Shown here: piece after piece, positions 6,531 to 15,001 of the stretch
Position numbering within the stretch: the first letter of the stretch is position 1
How the letters are laid out: each line of letters opens with the position of its first letter
From: an uncultured Prevotellaceae bacterium
Lineage (GTDB): Bacteria > Bacteroidota > Bacteroidia > Bacteroidales > Muribaculaceae
Direction: 5' to 3'
Length of the DNA stretch: 27,537 nucleotides
Assembly: GCA_945983195.1 (NCBI GenBank)
Contig: CAMFSS010000005.1
Coordinates: forward strand, 1 to 27,537
The notes under the pieces: model-generated
Seen by the model: only the letters and a program-made list of their open reading frames with translations
What the model was told of the DNA's origin: nothing
Databases searched by the model: none
Position numbers and translations under genes: made by a program

Positions 6531-8369
6531 ATGAAAAAAAGAAGTTTACTATTAGCATCTGCAGCTCTAGCCGTTGCCGGTATGAGCGCTGCTGAATTTG
6601 CTGACGGCATCACTCCGCTGTTGCCCGATGGCGTGAAAATCAACTATGAGCAGAACAAGCACTTCTGGGGTCAGAAGACTCTTACAGTTGCAGGATCGGC
6701 TGAAGGTGGATACAAGGCTTTCTTCGAGGCTACTGACAGCGAGCACGGCGGCGAACTTTGGGTAACCGACGGTACACCAGCCGGCACCAAGATGGTGAAG
6801 GACATCAATCCCGGTATGAGCACTTCAAACGTATGCTGGCTTACACGCTTCAACGACAAGGTGGTCTTCTCAGCTGATGACGGCGAGAACGGACAGGAGC
6901 TTTGGATTTCTGACGGAACAGAGGAGGGCACTTACATGGTTGCCGACATTCACGTGCTCGAAAACTCGAATCCTCAAGGATTCTGCCAGATCGACGAGAC
7001 CCGCTTCACATTCTTTGCAACCGACCTCGACAGCGAGTCGTTCTCAGAATCCGGCTCACAGCAGTGGCTTTGGATTTCCGACGGAACAGAGGAGGGAACT
7101 CACCTCGTAGCACAAGCCGACTGCTACTTCCCCGGACGTGAGGAGGTAAGCCGCTGGCAGACGCCCTGCCGTGTAGGCCGCAAGGTATTCTTCAAGGCCG
7201 ACGTTGCCGACAAGAACCAGTTCACCTACGGTGACGAGCTTTGGGTAACCGACGGAACAGAGGAAGGAACATTACGCGTATCTGAAATCAACCTTGAGCC
7301 TAAGTTTGGTGATGACGGAACAACTCAGATTGGAACAATCGGCCCGTGCGTTCTTTACATGCAGAACTACTACAACAAGGGCGTTACATTCCGCGCATGG
7401 AGCATGGAGCACGGCAACGAGGTCTGGTTCTCCGACGGAACAGTTGACGGTACTTATGAGATTGCCGACGTTATGCCGGGTGCAGGCGCCAACGGAATCG
7501 GTCACGGTTGCGACCCGAGCAGCTTCGGTGAAATCTACAATGGCTATGTAATGTGCCGCGGACGTGAGGAGGGCACAGGTTTTGAGCTTCTTGCAATCAA
7601 TCCTTTGACTCGCGACTACAAGGTGTATGACATCTTTTCAGAGGCTGCTTCAGTTGACCACAACTCATTCCCCGATGACGGTGTAGTATTCGACGGTCGT
7701 TATATGTTCTGCGCAGCCACAGGCTTCGACAAGAACAATGAGAACCACCACGGTGGTGAGCTCCACTGGTTCGACGGCGAGAAGGTGCAGATGCAGATGG
7801 ACTGGGCTCCCGGCACAGGCTGCGACTGGATTAAGGAAATGGTAGTGTGCGGTGGTAGCCTCTACTGGTGGAACGAGGCTAGCCTCGACGGCACAGGTGC
7901 AACCAACACCAAGCTTATCCGCCTCGACAAGTGGGACGGCACACCTGAAATCGTGAGCAACATCGACGCTGAAGGCGACAAGGTATTCGGACTCCGCAAC
8001 CTCAATGGCGAGCTTCTCTTCTCGTCGGCAGTCAACAACCAGCTCTATTGCTGCCACTATCGCCAGCAGGGTTACGACCCGACCAAGAACCCCGATTCGA
8101 AGTACATGGAGATCGACTTCGGCGACGGCTCGGGCAAGGTTGAGGACGTGAAGGCTGAGAAGGTATCGGTAGCCGTTTATCCTAACCCTGCAACTGAGAG
8201 CTTCAAGGTGAAGGGAGCAGCAGGCAACGTACAGGTTTACGACCTCGCCGGACGCCTCGTGCTCAACACTACTGCCAAGTTCAACCAGTCGATCAATGTG
8301 TCTGGTCTTGCAGCAGGCTTCTACAAGGTGGTTGTAGCCGGTAAGTCGGCAACCCTCATCGTGAAGTAA
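6531..8369 (+). CDS. T9SS-sorted surface protein with ELWxxDGTxxGT propeller repeats
   Basis: The 612-residue protein has a signal peptide (MKKRSLLLASAALAVAGMSA). Five clear copies of the repeat ELWxxDGTxxGTxxVxDI follow, near residues 74, 122, 178, 235 and 296, with two decayed copies near 350 and 408. Spacing of about 50-60 residues suggests a beta-propeller. Such repeats occur in large secreted Bacteroidetes proteins of unknown function. The C-terminus (about 535-612) is a type A sorting domain: VAVYPNPATESFKV, VQVYDLAGRLV, LAAGFYKVVV and a basic end IVK. It would be exported by Sec, then secreted and attached at the surface by T9SS. A 15-bp hairpin follows the stop, and susC starts 92 nt later. 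Its position suggests that it belongs to the same locus, perhaps as a surface glycan binder. No catalytic residues could be assigned. Confidence 0.85.
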   Translation: MKKRSLLLASAALAVAGMSAAEFADGITPLLPDGVKINYEQNKHFWGQKTLTVAGSAEGGYKAFFEATDSEHGGELWVTDGTPAGTKMVKDINPGMSTSNVCWLTRFNDKVVFSADDGENGQELWISDGTEEGTYMVADIHVLENSNPQGFCQIDETRFTFFATDLDSESFSESGSQQWLWISDGTEEGTHLVAQADCYFPGREEVSRWQTPCRVGRKVFFKADVADKNQFTYGDELWVTDGTEEGTLRVSEINLEPKFGDDGTTQIGTIGPCVLYMQNYYNKGVTFRAWSMEHGNEVWFSDGTVDGTYEIADVMPGAGANGIGHGCDPSSFGEIYNGYVMCRGREEGTGFELLAINPLTRDYKVYDIFSEAASVDHNSFPDDGVVFDGRYMFCAATGFDKNNENHHGGELHWFDGEKVQMQMDWAPGTGCDWIKEMVVCGGSLYWWNEASLDGTGATNTKLIRLDKWDGTPEIVSNIDAEGDKVFGLRNLNGELLFSSAVNNQLYCCHYRQQGYDPTKNPDSKYMEIDFGDGSGKVEDVKAEKVSVAVYPNPATESFKVKGAAGNVQVYDLAGRLVLNTTAKFNQSINVSGLAAGFYKVVVAGKSATLIVK

Positions 8370-8386
8370 TCCATAATTATTGAATC

Positions 8387-8434
8387 AAAAAAAGGGGGGC
8401 GCGCAGAGAGCACAAGCCGGTGCGCCTCCTTTTT
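8387..8434 (+). terminator. Long GC-rich hairpin with U-tail between the ELW gene and susC
   Basis: GGGGGGCGCGC (8394-8404) preceded by an A-run pairs with GTGCGCCTCCTTTTT (8420-8434): 15 consecutive pairs, three of them G-U, around a 15-nt loop. The right arm ends in five Ts, so it has all parts of a rho-independent terminator. It ends only 27 nt before the susC start at 8462, leaving no room for a full promoter in between. It may act as a partial terminator or attenuator controlling susC. Confidence 0.75.
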
Positions 8435-8461
8435 CACTTAATCAACCTTAACGACTACACA

Positions 8462-11400
8462 ATGAGTAACTTCAGACATTTGAGGACAGCCGCGTTGCTG
8501 ATAACCTCATTATTCATCTTTGCCTTAAATGCGCAACAGAAGATTGCCGTCGACGGTCAGGTCATTGATGCCGACAGTCAGGAGCCGCTAATCGGTGTCA
8601 CTGTGATTGAAAAGGGCACCGGCAATGGCGTGGCAACCGACTTCGACGGAAATTTCAACATCAAAGTAGCTCCCAAAGCCACACTTCAGCTCTCCTACGT
8701 CGGCTACAAGGCCCTTGAAGTGAAGGTAGATGGCAAAACCAAACTGAGCTTGACCATGACCCCAACAACCACAAGCCTCGATGAGCTGGTGGTAATCGGT
8801 TATGGCGTACAGCGCAAAAGCGATATCACCGGTTCTATTTCATCAATTTCCGGAAAAGAGGTGAACGATGTGCCTGTAGCTTCGGCTCTGCAAGCCATGC
8901 AGGGTAAGGCATCGGGTGTCAACATCGTCCAGAACTCGGGAGCTCCCGGTGGCAACACCACAATCAAGATACGCGGTACGGGTACGGTGAACGACTCCGA
9001 CCCGCTCTATGTTGTCGACGGCTTCATCGTCGACGGAATCGACCACATCAATCCCGGCGACATTGCCAATGTGGAGATATTCAAGGATGCAGCGTCGAGT
9101 GCCGTGTATGGAGCACGTGCTGCAAATGGTGTAGTAGTGATAACCACAAAGAGCGGAGAGGCAGGCAAGACCAAAATCACCGTCGACGGATATGTTGGAA
9201 TATCCAATCCATGGAAAAAGATTGAGGTTATGGACGCTGCAAACTATGCTCTCATGACCGACTATATGGGCGGAATCGGAAACTACTCTTCCGACGGTCG
9301 CCTCTACTATAACAAGGATGCCGACGGCAGCTATGTGTTCAATGAAACCAAGTATCAAGCCATCGACACCATTCGCCGCAACTCTCCGGGCAACTGGTGG
9401 GACGCAATCACCCGCACCGGCGTGAAGCAGCAGTACAATGTGGCTGTGTCGGGAGGTAACGAGAAGACCAAGTACATGGTCAGCGCAAGCTACTACGACG
9501 AGCGCGGTATCATTCTCAAGTCGGAGTATCAGCGATTCAACACTCGTATCAACTTGAACCAGCAGCTTTCATCGTGGCTCGACATGACTGCCAACCTCTC
9601 ATACGCCAACGAGCGCGACCAGCGCGTGCCGCAAGGTGAGAGCAGTGTGTTCAAGCGTGCCCTCTATCAGAACCCGATGGTGATGACCTACGACAGCCGC
9701 GGCTACTGGCGCGAAAATCACCCACTGGCAATGATTGACCGCTACCACGACATCAACGACATTCACCGCATCGACATGAACCTCGGCTTGAATGCCAAAT
9801 TCCTGAAATATTTTGTCTACCAGTTTAAGGCTTCGTTCTACACCAAGCCTACGACCAACAACCAGTTTGGCGAGGTTGCCAATCTTGAGGAGAACTTCGC
9901 AATGACCGACCTCACCACCGTGTTCAAGCGCAAGAACCACACCAACAAGTGGGAGATCAACAACCTCTTGACATTCGACTGGAAGAACGACTTCAACAGC
10001 GTCACCGTGCTTGCCGGTCAGACTGCCGAGGGTTACAAATACAGCTATCAGGAATCAACAAAGAAGGGTACACCGAGCAACGATGAGGATCAGTGGTATC
10101 TTTCGAGCGGCTTCACAGGCGACAAGACATACGGTCTTGACTCGCGCTGGACGGCAGTGGGCTTCATCGGCCGTGTGAACTACAATGTTCTCGACCGCTA
10201 TCTGTTCCAAGCCAATGTGCGTATCGACGGTTCGTCGAAATTCTCGAAGCAAAACCGCTGGGGTTACTTCCCATCGGTTTCGGCAGGTTGGAAATTCTCA
10301 TCGGAGCCATTCATGGAGGCTACAAAGAGCTGGCTCTCACTCGGTAAGCTGCGTGTGGGCTGGGGATTGCTCGGAAACAACCGCATCAACGAGCTTTCGC
10401 GCTACACCTACCTTGTTAACGGCTACAATTATCCCTACGGACAGGGCAATCACCAGCTACAGCCGGGTATTACCGCCCTCACCATCGGCAACCCCGACAT
10501 AAAGTGGGAAAAGACCGAGACATTCAATGTGGGACTCGACCTCTCATTCTTGCAGAACAGCCTCACCATGGGTGTGGAATACTTCAACAAGAAAACCAGC
10601 GACATGTTGCTGACATTGCCCACAGTGCCGTCGGCAGGACTTAACAGCGACCCAATGACCAACGCCGGTTCGGTTCGCAACTACGGTTTCGAGGGTAATG
10701 TGAGCTACAAGCGCCGCTTCGGCAAGTTCAGCTTCGACATAGGCTTCAATATCTCATGGATTAAGAATGAGGTTACAAGCCTCGGCACCGGCAACGAGCC
10801 AATCTGGGGTGCCTACATAGGCGAGAGCAGCATTATCGACTTCGTTACCAAGACCGAAGTCGGTCGCCCCATCGGCAGCTTCTACGGCTACGTTACCGAC
10901 GGAATCTTCCAGTCGTATGAGGAAATCAAGGCAAGTGCACAGTATGACTGGGGCAAACGCGACGGTGAGCAGACCACTCGTCCCGGCGACTTCCGCTTCA
11001 AGGATCTCAACGGCGACGGACAGATTACCTCTGAAGACCGCACATTCCTCGGATCTCCGCTTCCCGACTGGGTATTCGGTATTCCATTGCAGTTCAGCTA
11101 TGGCGACTTCGACCTCAATCTCTTCTTCCAGGGACAGACGGGTAACGAAATCTTCAACGTGATGGACTACTACCTCTACAACGGTGCAGCCGGCAACGTG
11201 TATGCCGACATACGCTCGAAGCACTGGTCGGGACAGGTTGATCCCAACCGCGCCTTCTTCCCGCTCAACACTGAGGCTACTATCCCCGACCTCGACGGTG
11301 ACGATGCCGCACGCAACTTCCGTTCCAGCGACTTCCTCGTACAGGACGGTTCGTACATGCGCCTCAAGGAGCTTCGCCTCACCTACAACTTCCCCAAGAA

Positions 11401-11602
11401 GTTGATTTCGAAGTGGAACATCTCCAATCTGTCGCTCTCGTTCACTGCCTACAACCTGTGGACAATCACCGGCTACAACGGACTCGATCCCGAGGTCGGC
11501 AAGGTGTATCTCACCGAGGGCAACAACTTGAGCATGGGTGTCGACCACGGAACTTATCCGCAGGCACGCTCGTTCACTTTCGGTTTCAAGATTGGACTCT
11601 AA
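8462..11602 (+). CDS. susC-like: SusC/RagA-family TonB-dependent outer-membrane transporter
   Basis: The 1046-residue protein starts MSNFRHLRTAALLITSLFIF, a signal peptide. An upstream GTG at 8420 lies inside the hairpin arm and is rejected. Next comes a carboxypeptidase-D-like domain (about 28-105: VDGQVIDADSQEPLIGVTV, LQLSYVGYK), then the SusC signature LDELVVIGYGVQRKSDITGS and a plug domain ending in YVVDGFIVDGIDHINPGDI and AASSAVYGARAANGVVVITT. The remaining 800 or so residues form the 22-strand barrel, ending ARSFTFGFKIGL. It has no extra N-terminal anti-sigma-interacting domain, in keeping with control by an HTCS. With the SusD lipoprotein encoded 39 nt downstream it should import oligosaccharides using TonB energy. 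The substrate cannot be read from the sequence. Confidence 0.97.
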   Translation: MSNFRHLRTAALLITSLFIFALNAQQKIAVDGQVIDADSQEPLIGVTVIEKGTGNGVATDFDGNFNIKVAPKATLQLSYVGYKALEVKVDGKTKLSLTMTPTTTSLDELVVIGYGVQRKSDITGSISSISGKEVNDVPVASALQAMQGKASGVNIVQNSGAPGGNTTIKIRGTGTVNDSDPLYVVDGFIVDGIDHINPGDIANVEIFKDAASSAVYGARAANGVVVITTKSGEAGKTKITVDGYVGISNPWKKIEVMDAANYALMTDYMGGIGNYSSDGRLYYNKDADGSYVFNETKYQAIDTIRRNSPGNWWDAITRTGVKQQYNVAVSGGNEKTKYMVSASYYDERGIILKSEYQRFNTRINLNQQLSSWLDMTANLSYANERDQRVPQGESSVFKRALYQNPMVMTYDSRGYWRENHPLAMIDRYHDINDIHRIDMNLGLNAKFLKYFVYQFKASFYTKPTTNNQFGEVANLEENFAMTDLTTVFKRKNHTNKWEINNLLTFDWKNDFNSVTVLAGQTAEGYKYSYQESTKKGTPSNDEDQWYLSSGFTGDKTYGLDSRWTAVGFIGRVNYNVLDRYLFQANVRIDGSSKFSKQNRWGYFPSVSAGWKFSSEPFMEATKSWLSLGKLRVGWGLLGNNRINELSRYTYLVNGYNYPYGQGNHQLQPGITALTIGNPDIKWEKTETFNVGLDLSFLQNSLTMGVEYFNKKTSDMLLTLPTVPSAGLNSDPMTNAGSVRNYGFEGNVSYKRRFGKFSFDIGFNISWIKNEVTSLGTGNEPIWGAYIGESSIIDFVTKTEVGRPIGSFYGYVTDGIFQSYEEIKASAQYDWGKRDGEQTTRPGDFRFKDLNGDGQITSEDRTFLGSPLPDWVFGIPLQFSYGDFDLNLFFQGQTGNEIFNVMDYYLYNGAAGNVYADIRSKHWSGQVDPNRAFFPLNTEATIPDLDGDDAARNFRSSDFLVQDGSYMRLKELRLTYNFPKKLISKWNISNLSLSFTAYNLWTITGYNGLDPEVGKVYLTEGNNLSMGVDHGTYPQARSFTFGFKIGL

Positions 11603-11641
11603 TTAACTGCTGAAAACTTACATCAACTCACGAAAATAGAT

Positions 11642-13354
11642 ATGAAAAGATATATTTTCCGACTTCAAGCATTGGTCGTGGCAGCCGTTGCGCTAACAAG
11701 CTGTGATGACTTCCTCGACAAGGGTGTGCTGGGATATTCAACCGAAGAGAATTTCTATGACACCAAATACAAGTTGCAGGCTGCGCTCAATGCCACCTAC
11801 GACGTGCTCCAGAGCGACAAGTTCACCAGCTCGGAGTGGCGCTTCGGCGATGCGCTTGGCGACGACATGAAGGGTCGCGACGAGAGCCTTGCCAGCCAGC
11901 AGGGACAGCTTGCGCACTTCCGTTTCAGCACTTCCAACATCTATATCAAGGAGCGTTGGGAAGTGAACTACACCGGTATTCATCGCGCCAATCAGGTGAT
12001 TGCCAACGCTCACCGCGTGCGCATCACCGACAACAACTACACCACCTACCGCGATGTACGCGAGATTCTGGCACAGGCCAAGTTCCTTCGTGCCCTCTTC
12101 TATTTCAATCTCGTGAAGACCTTTGGCGGTGTGCCTATCCGCCCCGAGGTGGAGACAGTGGACAACCTTGTGATTCCTCGCTCATCGAAAGAAGAATGCT
12201 ATGCCTACATTGAAAAAGACCTGCGTGAGGCCTGCTGCATGCTCCGCAACAAGTTCTCGAGCGGAGAGTCGGGCAAGGCAGGAGCCGGAGCATGTGCCGG
12301 ACTGCTCATGAAGGTGCTCATGTATCAGGCAACGCCTGGCGTTCCCTCGGAGAAGTGGGAGCAGCTTATGGAGATTGGCCGCTACTTCGTGGAGGGCGCA
12401 CCGATGTCGATGAGCCAGATGCTTCGCTACGACGAGCGTTACGATGAGGATTGGGAAGACCTGCGCCTGCGCCTGTGGTTCAAGCCGAAGGAGCTTTGCG
12501 CCGAAACCGACCCATACGAAGGTCCCGACTTCCAGATAGCCACTCTCAAGGGAGCTTACAGCTATGATTATCTCGATGCCTACAACAACCCTCTCGGCAC
12601 TATCGACAACTACAAGATGTGGTATCTCAACCAGTTCTACAATGCAGGAGAGTTCTGCAAAGGCTCAGTGTTTGAAATCGTGCATCAGGAGTCGTCCGAC
12701 GGATCAACGGGCGACACCAATGAGGGTAGCTACATCTATGAGTCGCTCTTCAGCGCATCATCGCCGCTCTACTGCACCGACCAGATTCGCAACGCCATTT
12801 TTGGTAACGACATTCGCCGCGACTTCACTATCGGTCACCATGAGTACACTCCCGACAACGAGAACACCGAAATCGGAGGCCCGATTCCTATTCTCTCGCT
12901 CAAGTGGTACACTCCAATCAAGGACCGTCCGCTCTATGGAGGCGACAACAGCAAGAACCGCCGCTATATGCGCTACATCGAGGTGGTGCTGATGTATGCC
13001 GAAGGACTTAACGAGTGCGGATACGGCCAGGAGGCAGTAGACCAGCTCAACGGCTACAAGCGCGTGCTCAACAAGCTCAACACCGGCACGGCCCTCTACA
13101 ACGGCGGTGGCTACGGTGTAGTCCGCGACCAGATTTGGAACGAGCGCCGCATGGAGCTTTGCTTCGAGTTCGACCGTTTCTTCGACATTGTTCGTCAGGG
13201 TCGTGCCAAGGCTCTTCTCCAGAAGTTTGCCCTCGACTACACTGTCAACCAGCGCGGAATGTACTTCCGTGAGGGCGTGAATGAGATATTCCCGATACCG
13301 CAGACCGAAATCGACGTGTCGAACGGCGTGGTAACACAAAACCCAGGTTACTAA
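11642..13354 (+). CDS. susD-like: SusD/RagB-family glycan-binding lipoprotein
   Basis: The 570-residue protein has a lipoprotein signal with Cys21 (AVALTS then CDDFLD). It shows the family opening YSTEENFYDTKYKLQAALNA, the TPR-like helix region ILAQAKFLRALFYFNLVKTF followed by GGVPI, the mid-protein MYAEGLNECGYGQEAVDQLN, and the closing RRMELCFEFDRFFDIVRQGR with the C-terminal VNEIFPIPQTEI and QNPGY. These are diagnostic of RagB/SusD. It sits on the cell surface as the lid of the SusC barrel and captures the glycan. It is 39 nt after susC in the same operon and is followed after 24 nt by the broken lipoprotein gene in the position where SusE/F-type proteins are usually encoded. Confidence 0.97.
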   Translation: MKRYIFRLQALVVAAVALTSCDDFLDKGVLGYSTEENFYDTKYKLQAALNATYDVLQSDKFTSSEWRFGDALGDDMKGRDESLASQQGQLAHFRFSTSNIYIKERWEVNYTGIHRANQVIANAHRVRITDNNYTTYRDVREILAQAKFLRALFYFNLVKTFGGVPIRPEVETVDNLVIPRSSKEECYAYIEKDLREACCMLRNKFSSGESGKAGAGACAGLLMKVLMYQATPGVPSEKWEQLMEIGRYFVEGAPMSMSQMLRYDERYDEDWEDLRLRLWFKPKELCAETDPYEGPDFQIATLKGAYSYDYLDAYNNPLGTIDNYKMWYLNQFYNAGEFCKGSVFEIVHQESSDGSTGDTNEGSYIYESLFSASSPLYCTDQIRNAIFGNDIRRDFTIGHHEYTPDNENTEIGGPIPILSLKWYTPIKDRPLYGGDNSKNRRYMRYIEVVLMYAEGLNECGYGQEAVDQLNGYKRVLNKLNTGTALYNGGGYGVVRDQIWNERRMELCFEFDRFFDIVRQGRAKALLQKFALDYTVNQRGMYFREGVNEIFPIPQTEIDVSNGVVTQNPGY

Positions 13355-13378
13355 TTTCATTAATTTCACGACAAAGCG

Positions 13379-14376
13379 ATGAAAACATTAAAAACGACAA
13401 TATTCCTGATGCTCGCCGCTGCGGCATTAACTGCATGCGACAGTGAAGACGAGGCTACACAGCCCACCGCAAAAATTGAGATAGAGCAGGACACTTACAA
13501 TATCAATGAGTCGATGACTGTGCATTTCACCGGCAATGCCGAGAATGTGGTGATCTACACCGGCGACAGCGGTCACGACTATGAGCTTCGCGAGCAGAGC
13601 AACACGGGGTGGAGTGTTAGAGGGGACTTGTGGTTTTGTAGGGGTTGTTTACATTGGGCTATACCAGTCCCGGAGTCTACAAGGTGGTGTGCCTCGTCAC
13701 CAACCACTCCAATGAGGGGCAGGTGGTGATGCGCGACACTTGCTCGGCCTACGTCCGTGTGAAGGACGATGTGACCCAGCTTGACCGCATATCGGCTCCG
13801 GCAGTCTACTACGATGAGGTGTTTGCCGACAATCTTGGAGGCGGCAACTGGCTGATGGTGCTTCCGCGCAAGCTGCTCTACAAGAACAAGACCCTCACCG
13901 TGCCACTCAAGCAGAAGCTGAAATTCTACATCGAGTCGTCGACCAGCACAATCGCAATCGACGGTGCTGACTATAACTCTACGACCAAATACGATCTCGC
14001 TTCGACGCATGAGATTACCGTCACCTCAAATGAAGGTACTGTGGCAACCAACAAGCTGCTTACGCTCAATTATGCCATCTTCAAGAGCTTTGCACTGCTT
14101 GGCAAGACGGGTACACTCGGATATTCGGAGTATGACTACAGCACCTACACCATGGATGTGAAGGTGCCTGCCGGAAGCGACATTTCGGCTGTAGCACCGA
14201 AGTTTGCCATGACCGCCGCCAACGAGCGCGCCTACATCAACGGCGTGGAGCCGGTGTCGGTGGGGACATTGGTGGCTTTCCCCAACCGCGTGCCCTACAC
14301 CCTTGTGGCAGTACACCCCGAGAATCCTGAGGTGAAGGTAGAAACGACTGTTACCGTGAATGTCACGTTTGAATAA
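13379..14376 (+). pseudogene. Frameshifted SusE-position surface lipoprotein (DUF5017/PKD-like)
   Basis: The first frame (13379-13729) encodes a lipoprotein signal (MKTLKTTIFLMLAAAALTA, then Cys20) and a PKD/DUF5017-like start: YNINESMTVHFTGNAENVVI and YTGDSGHDYELREQSNTG. After about residue 88 it runs into 28 unrelated residues. The matching continuation, LFTLGYTSPGVYKVV to VNVTFE, is in another frame (open from 13642, stop at 14374-14376; the first possible start is a TTG at 13645). One extra G in the GGGG run at 13641-13644 would join them into a 332-residue protein. The stretch 13606-13650 is unusually G-rich, and the joining frame also has TAG codons at 13618 and 13639, so more than one change may be present. 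Intact relatives are surface glycan-binding proteins beside SusD. Decay and sequencing error are both possible. Confidence 0.75.
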
Positions 14377-14404
14377 TTAAGAATCTGTAGTAGTATGCAT
14401 CGCA

Positions 14405-14440
14405 GCAGTGTCGCCGCCAATGGGCGACGGCACTGCTTTC
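14405..14440 (+). terminator. Intergenic hairpin after the broken lipoprotein gene
   Basis: GCAGTG plus TCGCC (14405-14415) pairs with GGCGA plus CACTGC (14423-14436), with a 3-nt bulge and a 7-nt loop. Only TTTC follows, so the U-tail is poor. It could separate susCD mRNA from the downstream genes by partial termination or by stabilising the upstream 3' end. The rest of 14377-14521 is non-coding. Confidence 0.45.
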
Positions 14441-14521
14441 GATTATACAGAGAAAGGGCATTTTCAGAAGCCGGACAACCGGCACAATTTATACATAAAA
14501 CAACAATAAATTTTTTGCTAA

Positions 14522-14995
14522 ATGAAAACAAAACTGTTAGCAGCATCTCTGATTCTTCTTTCCGGGCTATCGGCGTCCGGAAAAGATGTGTATTTCTTCA
14601 AGGACAGGGCTGCTGATTCATTTCTCACAGTAGCCGATGTGAACAAAATCACTTTTTCAGCCACTGCCGTTGAGCTTTCGGGTGCAGGTGGCGTAACTGA
14701 AATGGCATACTCCGACTTCAGTGCATTCGCTTTTGCCGACAAGCGCACAGTGGGTGTAGGACTTACTGCCGCACAACAGGGAATAAAGGTGGCAAGCAAT
14801 GCCCAGGGACTTGTGACGGTGCGCAGCAACGCCGCTATCGACGCAATTGCCGTCTACTCAGTGAGCGGCTCGCTCGTAACTGAATATATGCCTCAGTCGA
14901 GCGATTTCGAGTTTGCAATTGCCTCACAGGGCATCTACATGGTGAAAGTCACCTCGGGAAACAATCAAGGAGTATTCAAAATCGTAAAACATTGA
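14522..14995 (+). CDS. Small secreted protein: surface N-terminal module plus T9SS-like tail
   Basis: The 157-residue protein has a signal peptide (MKTKLLAASLILLSGLSASG). Residues of about 22-75 read DVYFFKDRAADSFLTVADVN then KITF, a degenerate version of the Bacteroidetes module usually seen as a short strand, a Lys-Asp/Asn-Gly turn and a closing xIDSIxF; the next protein carries a better copy. Residues of about 100-157 (IDAIAVYSVSGSLVTEY, SQGIYMVKVTSGNNQGVFKI, basic end VKH) resemble a T9SS sorting domain without the usual YPNP. Nothing lies between the two, so it is practically an adaptor without an enzyme domain. It ends 6 nt before the LamG-GDPD gene and is surely co-transcribed with it. 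A role as a surface anchor or partner of the next protein is inference. Confidence 0.7.
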   Translation: MKTKLLAASLILLSGLSASGKDVYFFKDRAADSFLTVADVNKITFSATAVELSGAGGVTEMAYSDFSAFAFADKRTVGVGLTAAQQGIKVASNAQGLVTVRSNAAIDAIAVYSVSGSLVTEYMPQSSDFEFAIASQGIYMVKVTSGNNQGVFKIVKH

Positions 14996-15001
14996 TGAGC
15001 C

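Noticed and set aside
7068..7275. Tandem DNA repeats in the ELW gene as a mobile or CRISPR-like array
   Set aside because: The near-repeats follow the protein repeat ELWxxDGTxxGT with irregular spacing and are explained by the propeller blades.
8420..8461. Upstream GTG start for SusC adding 14 residues
   Set aside because: The GTG lies in the right arm of the hairpin, and the extension would precede a complete signal peptide; ATG 8462 fits better.
10754..11548. Long minus-strand ORFs inside susC, the HTCS and the epimerase gene (also 20494-21366 and 24241-25146)
   Set aside because: These are antisense shadows of GC-biased third positions of well-recognised genes; their translations are low-complexity V/A/H-rich with no domains.
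13606..13660. G-quadruplex in the G-rich patch of the broken lipoprotein gene
   Set aside because: Four G-runs exist but the loops are 11-15 nt, longer than stable quadruplexes normally allow.
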